The notes under the pieces are model-generated. The model was given only the letters and a program-made list of their open reading frames with translations, did no database searches and was not told the DNA's origin. This document shows positions 16,228 to 23,800 of a stretch of 64,000 nt of DNA, one piece after another; position 1 is the first letter of the stretch; every line of letters begins with the position of its first letter. Source of the DNA: Streptomyces sp. MUM 203J (GTDB lineage: Bacteria > Actinomycetota > Actinomycetes > Streptomycetales > Streptomycetaceae); assembly GCF_022414595.1 (NCBI RefSeq), contig NZ_JADWYO010000020.1:1-64000 (forward strand), in the 5' to 3' direction. Both the position numbers and the translations under genes were made by a program.

Positions 16228-16731
16228 GTGATGCCCCAGGAAGACGAAGCCCCCGCAGCCGCCTGGTCACCGCCAGAGGGCTCCTGGGCCTCGTCAGCAG
16301 CCCGGCGGCGGAACATGCAGGCGATCCGCAGCCGGGACACCAAGCCGGAGCAACTGGTCCGGCGGTTGCTCCATGCGCAGGGGCTGCGGTACCGGGTGGC
16401 AGCCAAGCCGCTCCCTGGCCTGCGACGGACCGCGGACATCGTCTTCCGGCCGGTGAAGCTGGCGGTTTTCATCGACGGCTGTTACTGGCACGGCTGCCCC
16501 GAGCACTACGTACCCCCGAAAACGAATCCGGCGTACTGGTCGGACAAAGTCGCCCGGAACATGGCCCGCGACAGGGACACCGACGAGCGGCTGAAGGATG
16601 CCGGGTGGACTGTGCTCCGGTTCTGGGAGCACGAACCGTCTGCGGAATGCGCTGCGCGCATCGCAGCAGAAGTCAGAAAGCGTCGTGCCCGTGCAGAGAG
16701 CACGGGCACGACGCGACGGGCGCGAGCATGA
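16228..16731 (+). CDS. vsr: Very short patch repair endonuclease (Vsr)
   Basis: 167 aa from GTG 16228, 8 nt after GGAGG; ATG 16231 is the alternative. Vsr features are RRRNMQAIRSRDTKPE with the helix Glu, LPGLRRTADIVF with the catalytic Asp, FIDGCYWHGCPEH with zinc and catalytic His, and GWTVLRFWEHE near the end. Vsr nicks 5' of the T in T:G mismatches created by deamination of 5-methylcytosine, protecting methylated sites from mutation. It sits between NaeI and its methyltransferase, the standard position for a C5-MTase companion. Its stop abuts the methyltransferase stop with no gap (TGATCA, 16729-16734). Confidence 0.93.
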   Translation: MMPQEDEAPAAAWSPPEGSWASSAARRRNMQAIRSRDTKPEQLVRRLLHAQGLRYRVAAKPLPGLRRTADIVFRPVKLAVFIDGCYWHGCPEHYVPPKTNPAYWSDKVARNMARDRDTDERLKDAGWTVLRFWEHEPSAECAARIAAEVRKRRARAESTGTTRRARA

Positions 16732-17919
16732 TCAGGACTGCTGAGCGTCCCGCTCCCGGGCAGCCTTCAGCACTTCCATGATCGAGATGCCGACTGCCTC
16801 AGCGACCGGAGGCGGGAAGGCATTGCCCACCTGACGGTACTGTGCCGTCTTCCCGCCGTCGAAGATCCAGTCCTCCGGGAAGCCCTGGATGATCGCCGCC
16901 TGCTCAACGGTGAGCATCGGGCCGTCGGGGCCGAAGAGGTCGCGGCCCTCGGAGCCCTTCCTCTCGCACGTCGCGATGTCGTTGGCCACGCCCATCCCGG
17001 AGACGCCCAGCTGCTTCCACGCCGCCTTGGCCCGGCTCGGGCCCAGGTCCGCCCCGCCGTGCTTCTTCGAGCCGCCCACGAGAGTCGGGGCGATACCGCC
17101 GCCCTTGCCCTTCAGCTCCTGGTCCCGCTCTGTCGCCTTCTTGTACCAGCGCTCGTAGGCCGCGCGCGCCTCCTGGCCCCGCGGTCCCTCGAAGAACGCG
17201 GCGTACCGGGCCCGCATCGTCTCCTTGAGCGCCTCGGCCACGCTCACCGGCTCCTCATGCGTGGGTGTCGGCCACTCGTACTTCACGTCCTTGAGGACGT
17301 CGTCGCGAATCGCAACAAGGATCGCCCGCGGGCGAAGCTGCGGTACGCCGAAGTCACTGGCCTCCAGAAGGCCCCACTTGCACACGGTGTACCCGATCCC
17401 GCACAGTTCGACGACTGTGCCGTCCTCCTCACGGTACGAACCCCCCTGAAGCGTCGCCTGGATCCAGTCCCGGTAGTCGGAGAACTTCGGGTCCAGGACC
17501 CCGCGTACGTTCTCGATCATGACAGCCCGGGGCCTGAGTTCGGTGACCAGGTCGAGCATCTTGGGGAAGAGGTCACGTTCGTCGTCCTTCCCGAGCTGCT
17601 TGCCCGCATGGGAGAAAGGCGGGCAGGGCACGCCGCCGGCCAGCAGGTCGAGCTCCCCGCGCAGAAGCTGCTGACCTTCCTTCCTGACGTCCTTCTCCGG
17701 GTCGAAGAGATTGACGTCCTTGCCCAGGAGGGCGCAGTTCTCCTTCTCCCACGCCCACTTCTCCCGTGATTCGATGTTCAGACGCAGCGTTTCCGCCGCG
17801 TGCTTGTCGATCTCCACGAGCGCGAGATGCCTGAACCCGGCCGCATGCAGCCCGATGGCCTGTCCGCCGGCTCCAGCGCAGATCTCGATTGAAGTGAACT
17901 CCGCCTCAGTGCTGGTCAT
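16732..17919 (-). CDS. DNA cytosine-5 methyltransferase
   Basis: 395 aa from ATG 17919, 5 nt after AGGAGGG. The C5-MTase motifs occur in order: I EICAGAGGQAIGL (residues 12-24), IV GVPCPPFS with catalytic Cys99, VI ENVRG (136-140), VIII QLRPRAILVA, and X QVGNAFPPPVAEAVG. The target-recognition region lies between VIII and X. By position it is the cognate protective enzyme of the NaeI-type nuclease and should methylate a cytosine in GCCGGC. It is convergent with vsr and divergent from the HNH nuclease, sharing a 154-bp intergenic region with it. Confidence 0.94.
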   Translation of the reverse strand: MTSTEAEFTSIEICAGAGGQAIGLHAAGFRHLALVEIDKHAAETLRLNIESREKWAWEKENCALLGKDVNLFDPEKDVRKEGQQLLRGELDLLAGGVPCPPFSHAGKQLGKDDERDLFPKMLDLVTELRPRAVMIENVRGVLDPKFSDYRDWIQATLQGGSYREEDGTVVELCGIGYTVCKWGLLEASDFGVPQLRPRAILVAIRDDVLKDVKYEWPTPTHEEPVSVAEALKETMRARYAAFFEGPRGQEARAAYERWYKKATERDQELKGKGGGIAPTLVGGSKKHGGADLGPSRAKAAWKQLGVSGMGVANDIATCERKGSEGRDLFGPDGPMLTVEQAAIIQGFPEDWIFDGGKTAQYRQVGNAFPPPVAEAVGISIMEVLKAARERDAQQS

Positions 17920-18060
17920 GCACCCTCCTTCGAACACGTACCTCGCTGGCGCCTTGCCCACCAGTCATCACAGAGAGTGACAGACCCCACTGACAACGCC
18001 CCACCAGTGTGCGGCATCCCTGGACAGCTCCTGACACTCCACACACCAACCGAACACTTA

Positions 18061-18066
18061 TACGAT
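18061..18066 (+). promoter_or_regulatory. -10 element of a probable leaderless promoter for the HNH gene
   Basis: TACGAT fits the TAnnnT -10 consensus and stands 7 nt before ATG 18074, so transcription would start at or next to the start codon. No convincing -35 is visible. The same TACGAT plus 7 nt plus ATG arrangement precedes pncB at 53166-53179. Confidence 0.4.
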
Positions 18067-18073
18067 GTTCGGC

Positions 18074-18841
18074 ATGGCGCAAATCTCCTGGGTGAGGGAC
18101 GAACTGCTGCTTGCTTGCGCGCTCGTCGTCCAGAACGACTGGCATGAGCTGCGTCAGGCCGATCCACGCGTACAGGAGCTGTCTGACCTGCTTCGCTCCC
18201 TCCCCCTCCACGGAGACGCAGCCGCCGACCCGCGCTTCCGCTCCCCGAACAGCGTCAGCCGCAAGACAACGGATATCGCCACGGCGCACCCCGGCTACGC
18301 AGGTGAAGCGACCAAGGGCGGTCGCCCGACCCAGCAGATCGTGGCCGACTTCCTCAAGCACGAGACCGAGATGCTGGCAGCCGCCGCAGCTCTCCGTGCC
18401 GGCCTCGCATGCGGCGAGCTGCACTACATCCCTGCCCAGCCGGACGAGATCGACGAGGACGACTGCGTCAGTGCACGCGAGGGACGGCTGCTGGCCCGGT
18501 GGGCACTGCACCGCGAGAGGGACCGCGGTCTGCGGGACCGCAAGATCCGGCAGGCCCGGAAGCTGAAACAGCCCCTGCGGTGCGAAGTCTGCTCCTTCGA
18601 CTTCGGCCAGGCCTACGGCCCGCTGGGCGCCGACTACGTCGAGGTACACCACCGGCTCCCTCTGCACGTCTCCGGGCCGCGCGAAACCAGACTCGAAGAC
18701 CTCGCATTCCTCTGCGCGAACTGCCACCGCATGTGCCACAGAAGCTACGCGGGCGAATCCTGGCGCACCCCTGACGCCCTGCGCCAGGAGTTGCGCACTG
18801 CCGCCGGTCACGCAGCCTCGTCACCCTCAAAGAGCTGCTGA
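18074..18841 (+). CDS. HNH endonuclease (McrA-like)
   Basis: 255 aa from ATG 18074 (ATG 18065 adds three residues). The N-terminal domain has the WVRDELLLAC...LSDLLRSLPLHGD...FRSPNSVSRKT pattern common to many actinobacterial HNH nucleases with a DNA-reading domain. The C-terminal HNH motif comprises CEVCSFDFG, YVEVHHRLPLHVSG, LAFLCANCHRMCHRS: zinc Cys pairs plus catalytic His. Such proteins are often modification-dependent (type IV-like). Next to a 5mC methyltransferase it must ignore the self mark or serve another role. Its last 34 nt overlap the convergent ATPase gene. Confidence 0.88.
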   Translation: MAQISWVRDELLLACALVVQNDWHELRQADPRVQELSDLLRSLPLHGDAAADPRFRSPNSVSRKTTDIATAHPGYAGEATKGGRPTQQIVADFLKHETEMLAAAAALRAGLACGELHYIPAQPDEIDEDDCVSAREGRLLARWALHRERDRGLRDRKIRQARKLKQPLRCEVCSFDFGQAYGPLGADYVEVHHRLPLHVSGPRETRLEDLAFLCANCHRMCHRSYAGESWRTPDALRQELRTAAGHAASSPSKSC

Positions 18842-19440
18842 GCGCGGTCCAGAACCATATCCGGGTCACCCCCCTGCAGAGCCAGCCACACCAGCAGATC
18901 CGCAATCAGCGTGGCGGCAGCCTCCTGGTCCACCCTGGACCCCGTCGGCACGATGGAGCCCCGGAACCCCAAGAGGCCGCGATAACCCTCCACAACCGTG
19001 GCAGCACGGCGGGCTCGGGAGCGCATGGCGTCAGCCACCAGCGACAGCTCGCACCACACGGCCTTCCCGGGCTCCGCCGCGAGCGTGCCCCAGCCAGTCG
19101 AGACAGACGCCAGGAGGTGCAGCCCGCGTCCGCACTCGGCGTTACACGTGCCCGGCCCGCCAGGATCTGGCATCAGGGGGCTCAGGTCATGCAACTCGAC
19201 GCGGAGCCGGTCACCGTTCACCTCCAGGACAAGCGTCGCCGGGACGCCCTCCCCGACATGCTTGATGACGTTTGTCGCCAGCTCGGTCACGACCAGCTCC
19301 GCCTCGTCCACCGCGCACAGCACACCCCACCGCCCCAGGGCAGAACGGACAGCCCTGCGCAGCAGCCGAACCTCACCGGGCACCGCTTCGAAGGGCAGAA
19401 CGCAGCGAAGCCTGGACTCGCTGTCTCCGCTGAAGGTCAT
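18808..19440 (-). CDS. Serine-kinase-type anti-sigma-like ATPase (HATPase_c_2)
   Basis: 210 aa from ATG 19440 with GGGAGGAAG upstream. The N box is ELVVTELATNVIKHVG, the G1-like segment HDLSPLMPDP and the G2 box CGRGLHLLASVSTGWG, as in the RsbW/SpoIIAB-like family abundant in Streptomyces. A C-terminal extension of about 80 residues (VVEGYRGLLGFRGS...LFEGDEAA) is not part of the ATPase fold. Together with the divergent XRE-DUF5753 gene and DUF397 gene it forms the classic WhiJ/AbaA-type trio involved in developmental or conditional regulation. Here it is embedded in the defence island. Confidence 0.85.
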   Translation of the reverse strand: MTFSGDSESRLRCVLPFEAVPGEVRLLRRAVRSALGRWGVLCAVDEAELVVTELATNVIKHVGEGVPATLVLEVNGDRLRVELHDLSPLMPDPGGPGTCNAECGRGLHLLASVSTGWGTLAAEPGKAVWCELSLVADAMRSRARRAATVVEGYRGLLGFRGSIVPTGSRVDQEAAATLIADLLVWLALQGGDPDMVLDRAQQLFEGDEAA

Positions 19441-19656
19441 TGCGAGACTTCCTCCCTGACCGGCACAGTGCCGCACCGAACGCATCCACACGGACACGTT
19501 GTGTCATTCCATGATGCGAGTATGACAGTGAGAAGTCTCTCCATGTAACTTCTCACGAGACACGATCGGGTGAATCGACCAACCTCAACAGATGGGCTGC
19601 ATAGCCTGATTGGCGCCCGGAAGGCGGGCGAAGCAGCGATTCCGAAGGACCGTGCC

Positions 19657-20502
19657 GTGCAGTCAAGGACAACCACCCGGCGCCGCCAGCTCGGGGCGAC
19701 CATGCGGAAGCTCCGCGCCCGGTCGGGCATGACCCTCGAAGAGGCCGGGCGCCTCGTCGGGGTGTCCAAGGCGACCGTCAGCCGTTACGAAACCCAGGCC
19801 GGCCCGGTGAAGTGGCTCGTCGTGGACGCCCTGTGCCGACAGTACGGGGCCAGCGACGCCGAACGGAAGGCCATGGTGGGCCTCGCCAAGGGCGCCCGGC
19901 AGCAGGGATGGTGGAACTCCCTGGCCGACAGCATTCCGGAGAGCATGAACCTGCTGCTCACACTGGAAGACGAAGCTGTAAGGGAAGACCATTTCTGCTG
20001 CGTCTACGTCCCAGGGCTCCTTCAGACACGCGAATACAGCACGGCGCTCCAGCAGGCCAACGAACTCCGCCTGGGGCAAAAGGAGATCGATCGGCTGGTC
20101 GACATTCGCATGAAGAGGCAGGCCATCCTGACCCGCGCGCAGCCTCCCCACCTGTGGGCGATCCTTGACGAATCTGTCCTCCGCAGGGCCGTCGGGTCAC
20201 CCGAGATCATGAAGGCCCAGCTCCAGCGGTTGCTCACGGAGAACGAGTCCCCACACGTAACCCTGCAAGTGCTGCCCTTCGCGAAGGGCGCACACGCAGC
20301 AGCACTGGGCAGCTTCGTCATCATGGGCGGCGCCGAGCCGTCCCTGGACGTCGTCTACGTTGACCTGCACGCCGGCTCACTCTTCATGGAGACCGAAGAG
20401 GAACTCAGCCGATACAGACTTGCGTTCGAGTACCTGAGGGCACAAGCGTTGGACATGGAAGCCTCGTCCTCCCTGATCCACCACATCTGCAAGGAGCTCT
20501 GA
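19657..20502 (+). CDS. XRE-family regulator with DUF5753 (WhiJ-like)
   Basis: 281 aa from GTG 19657 (AAGGAC 7 nt upstream), the family's usual length; a GTG at 19570 would add 29 residues. The helix-turn-helix is MRKLRARSGMTLEEAGRLVG followed by SKATVSRYE (about 16-45). DUF5753 follows (VYVPGLLQTREYSTALQQA, VTLQVLPFAKGAHAA, YVDLHAGSLFMETEEE). It is thought to bind DNA and to act with a DUF397 partner. The stop overlaps the DUF397 start (TGATG), so the two are translated together. It may control the adjacent nuclease, methyltransferase or Z1-MORC genes. Confidence 0.9.
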   Translation: MQSRTTTRRRQLGATMRKLRARSGMTLEEAGRLVGVSKATVSRYETQAGPVKWLVVDALCRQYGASDAERKAMVGLAKGARQQGWWNSLADSIPESMNLLLTLEDEAVREDHFCCVYVPGLLQTREYSTALQQANELRLGQKEIDRLVDIRMKRQAILTRAQPPHLWAILDESVLRRAVGSPEIMKAQLQRLLTENESPHVTLQVLPFAKGAHAAALGSFVIMGGAEPSLDVVYVDLHAGSLFMETEEELSRYRLAFEYLRAQALDMEASSSLIHHICKEL

Positions 20503-20729
20503 TGTCCTCTCCGCACCCCTCCGACCCGGCGGTCACCTGGTTCAAGTCCTCTTACAGCGGCGGCAACGCCACCGAATGCGTGGAGTGTGCGCCAACCCCG
20601 ACAGGAACCCTGGTCAGGGATTCCAAGAGGCCGGATGGGCCTGTAGTGACCATGCAGGCAGAGGCATGGCGAGCCTTCGTTGAAGGGCTCGCCATGCGCC
20701 GGTTCCCGCCCCACCGCCAGATGTCCTGA
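20502..20729 (+). CDS. DUF397 protein (WhiJ-system partner)
   Basis: 75 aa. The DUF397 signature is clear: TWFKSSYSGGNATECVECA, then VRDSKRPDGPVVTM and W.AFVEGL. The start ATG overlaps the regulator stop, with AGGAG 7 nt upstream. DUF397 proteins act as small partners, antitoxin-like in some reports, of XRE-DUF5753 regulators. The C-terminal tail MRRFPPHRQMS is longer than usual. Confidence 0.92.
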   Translation: MSSPHPSDPAVTWFKSSYSGGNATECVECAPTPTGTLVRDSKRPDGPVVTMQAEAWRAFVEGLAMRRFPPHRQMS

Positions 20730-20737
20730 GACGTACG

Positions 20738-20772
20738 GTCACGGCTGAGCAGCGAGGCAACCCGGCCGTGAC
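20738..20772. terminator. Possible bidirectional terminator
   Basis: An 8-bp inverted repeat (GTCACGGC/GCCGTGAC) with a 19-nt loop lies between the convergent DUF397 and Z1 genes. It is weak by stem length and has no U tract. Confidence 0.35.
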
Positions 20773-20782
20773 TCACCTGCGG

Positions 20783-23770
20783 TCAGTTCATGTTCGCCTC
20801 GACGACCGCCTTGTCCGCACGGGTTGAGTCCTTGGCCTGGAAGCGGACCAGCCGCCGCGTCGAGTCGATGGCGGACTTCGGCGGGATGAGCGTGAACGCC
20901 ATTACCACCTTGGAAGGATCTGCCTCTCCACGGCTGACCGCTGCCCGAACAGCCTCGTCTGCGCGTCCCTCCACGACCGGATAGACCAGCGCCACACCAG
21001 TGCGCGGACCAACGGCCGTGTGCGCACGGTCCGCGCCGCCAGCGGCAGCCGCTTCGTCGATCAGATACTTCGCTGCCAGCTGGTGGTCAACACCGGCGAT
21101 GCGGCTGAAGGAAGGCTTGCCGTCCTGCCTGCGCCGGCGTACGAGCGTCAGCGGCACAGAGCCGAGCAGCCGGGCTTCGGTGCTGTTCCCCTTCATGAGC
21201 TGCGGGGCGATCAGCAGCCAGTCGTCCACTGTTGCCAGGCGCCCGTCCAGCTGTGCCAGATAGCGCAGGTGCGGCTGGAAGTGCCCTTCACGTTCCCACT
21301 CCAGGCCGCTCAGAACCGCGAGGAGCTGAGGGTGGCTGACACGGGCTGTATGGGCTGCAAAGGACGTTCCCGAACCGGACATACCGCCCGTAGGCACCGC
21401 GAACGGATCGGGGTGCTGAGCGAGGGCGTTGAGCAGGGGACTCCATCGCTCAGTGTTCCTGCGCAGGGCAACCGGGTCCAGCGGGTACGCCGCAGGCTCG
21501 ATGAGCTTGCCTGGCGAACGCACTTCAACCAGCTCCGCGTTGAACATCTTGTTGCGGGCTGAGGGCCTGATCCACGGCAGATGCTGGGCGACAAGCGGGG
21601 GAACCTGGGCCGGGGTGAGCTGAGGCTTGCCGTCGACGAGCTGGGCGTACTGGGCAAGCTGCTCGCGGAACAGTTCCTCATCCCGGCAGATCGCCTCGAA
21701 GCCCTCGTAGAGGTCCGCCGACAGCCTCTTCGTCAGTGGCTCTTCACGCCCGATGTAGAGACGCACCAGATCCTGGTAGCCCTTCCGGAATCCGAACCAG
21801 CGTCCCATCTGCATCAGCGTGTCCGCCTGCCGGGTCGTCCGGCGGTAGTACGTGACGGTGAGCCCCTCGACCGTGAACCCCCGCGAGAGTTTGGTCCCGC
21901 CCACGAGGATCTTCCAGACGTGGGGCGTACGGTCGAAGTCCAGATCCATCTGCTCGAAGGAACGGTCCGAGTCACCGTTCACGACAACGACGGGGTTGCC
22001 GCCCCTGCCGATGAGTTGTCGCGCCTTGCTGACGAACGGGCGCAGCTCTTCGTAACCCGCCGGGTTGGGGAGGTCTCCGGCCCTCTGGACGGACACAGGT
22101 CTGAAGTCGGCAGCCCACAGGGCGGCCAGGCGGGCATGTCCTTCCGAGGACATGTAGCCGGCCTCATGCCACATCGTGTTGATGCGCAAGGCGAGGGCCG
22201 CGTGGTCGGCCATGCGGACCGACTGGTGGACGAGCATGGTGTGGTGACGGAACAGCCCTTCGGAAACGCCGTGCTCCGCTCGGAACAACTTCAGCGCGCC
22301 GGTGAGAAGGAAGCTGTCCAGGGCTTCTTGCAGACGATCACCGGTGCTGTCCTGGATTCCGCGGACGTGGGCCTTCTCCTGCGAGTTGGCGATCGTGCGC
22401 TCTGATCCTGCCAGGGGCGAGTCAAGGTCGTGGAAGTCCTGCACCCCCATGTACCCGTGCGGGCGGGGCAGCGAGATCAGGAAGTCGCTGGGGAAGATGT
22501 CCTCGGAGTCGCTGGGGTCGACGAAGACGTTGGCGAAGGGAGTGGCGGTGTAGCCAATGTACTGGGCACGTGGGAGCAGGCCCAGAAGCTGCGAGATGAG
22601 ACCGTTGATCGCGGTCCGCTCGACGGAGTCCTTGTCCCACTTCTGGGGGTCGGTCGTGTTCACCGAAGCCTGGTCGGACTCGTCATCGATGATGATCGCG
22701 GGTAGTTCACCGAGGATGCCGTGGATTTGCTTGAGGTCCTTGACCAGCTTGGTCAGGACCGACTTGTTCTTCTTGACGACCATGATCCGGGCAGCTGCGT
22801 GATGCAGGTTGGCCGGGTCGTGGAGCGGGAGAGTGTGTTCGCGCTTCTCGAACTCAAGGGCACGGATCCCCTGCGCGAGGCTCTTGTAGTCGTTGTCCCT
22901 TGTGGTGAGGCGCTCGATGTCGAAGGATCCCAGGGCCGAGGGCCGACCACCGTGGCTCACGAAATCCGGCCAGTCGGCGTCGTCGCCCACATAGTCGATG
23001 CCAACGAGGGTGTCCGTGTCGTCCGGGTCAGCACCACGCAGGATGTTCTCCTGGCCTATCAGCTCCATGTCGAGGCGGCGCTGGGTCTGCGCTCGCAGCA
23101 GATTGAGTGTTCCGCCGAGCACGATGACAAGGCGGTAGCCTGCGTCGATCGCCTTCGCCGTGACACCCGTGAAGTTCGCCGTCTTTCCGGACTGGACATA
23201 GCCGACCACCAGTCCCTTGGCCTGTCGGACTGCGCTCTGCTCGGGGTCAGCTAGCCGCTCCACGACCGCACGGCTTGCCTCGTCGAGGCTGGCGATGGCG
23301 GCTTCAGTCCAGCCCTTCCGCCGCAGCTTCTCCGCGTACGCCTTCCAGTAGAAGGAACGGGCCGCAGCGCGCTCAGGCGTGTACCAGGGAACATGGTCCC
23401 GTGCGATGACGGTGGTGTCTGCGATGTGCGAGACAGGTACGGCGGCGTCGAGGATCTTGCGCAGGTCGTCTCCGAACTGGAGCCGGTCGTACGCGGCCGC
23501 CCGCCTCTCGTCCGTGCGGGGCGCGGTCCCGGGTGACCAGCGGGGGTTCTCCGCGAAGTCCCAGGCGGTCAGAGCCCTGGCCCACAGGGCCGTGATCGGC
23601 CCGCTGTGCACGACATCCTCGGCCAGGCGTGCACGGAATGCCTCTTCGGTTACGTCGGCACCGGGAAAGTCCTCCTCAGCTGCGAGCGTGGCGGACTTCG
23701 CGAAGTGACGCGGGCTCGCACTCATGCCGTTCAGGACGTCGGTGTGAATTTCCAGGAGTATGTCAGTCAC
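20783..23770 (-). CDS. Z1-domain protein (SF2-type ATPase/helicase-like, MORC-associated)
   Basis: 995 aa, GTG start at 23770 with AAGGAAC 7 nt upstream. A P-loop is seen in VVGYVQSGKTANF (Lys196), a Walker B-like IIIDDESDQAS around 360-369, GYTATPFANVFVDP as in DEAD/SF2 motif III, and QMGRWFGFRKGYQDLVRLY as a motif VI-like Arg segment. These define the Z1 family, predicted endonuclease or helicase motors found beside MutL/MORC-like ATPases in restriction-type operons. It should be an ATP-driven DNA translocase or remodeller. It lies 30 nt downstream of the MORC-like ATPase and is surely co-transcribed. Confidence 0.9.
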   Translation of the reverse strand: MTDILLEIHTDVLNGMSASPRHFAKSATLAAEEDFPGADVTEEAFRARLAEDVVHSGPITALWARALTAWDFAENPRWSPGTAPRTDERRAAAYDRLQFGDDLRKILDAAVPVSHIADTTVIARDHVPWYTPERAAARSFYWKAYAEKLRRKGWTEAAIASLDEASRAVVERLADPEQSAVRQAKGLVVGYVQSGKTANFTGVTAKAIDAGYRLVIVLGGTLNLLRAQTQRRLDMELIGQENILRGADPDDTDTLVGIDYVGDDADWPDFVSHGGRPSALGSFDIERLTTRDNDYKSLAQGIRALEFEKREHTLPLHDPANLHHAAARIMVVKKNKSVLTKLVKDLKQIHGILGELPAIIIDDESDQASVNTTDPQKWDKDSVERTAINGLISQLLGLLPRAQYIGYTATPFANVFVDPSDSEDIFPSDFLISLPRPHGYMGVQDFHDLDSPLAGSERTIANSQEKAHVRGIQDSTGDRLQEALDSFLLTGALKLFRAEHGVSEGLFRHHTMLVHQSVRMADHAALALRINTMWHEAGYMSSEGHARLAALWAADFRPVSVQRAGDLPNPAGYEELRPFVSKARQLIGRGGNPVVVVNGDSDRSFEQMDLDFDRTPHVWKILVGGTKLSRGFTVEGLTVTYYRRTTRQADTLMQMGRWFGFRKGYQDLVRLYIGREEPLTKRLSADLYEGFEAICRDEELFREQLAQYAQLVDGKPQLTPAQVPPLVAQHLPWIRPSARNKMFNAELVEVRSPGKLIEPAAYPLDPVALRRNTERWSPLLNALAQHPDPFAVPTGGMSGSGTSFAAHTARVSHPQLLAVLSGLEWEREGHFQPHLRYLAQLDGRLATVDDWLLIAPQLMKGNSTEARLLGSVPLTLVRRRRQDGKPSFSRIAGVDHQLAAKYLIDEAAAAGGADRAHTAVGPRTGVALVYPVVEGRADEAVRAAVSRGEADPSKVVMAFTLIPPKSAIDSTRRLVRFQAKDSTRADKAVVEANMN

Positions 23771-23800
23771 AGGGGTGTTCCTTATCTCGGCGACGGCAGG

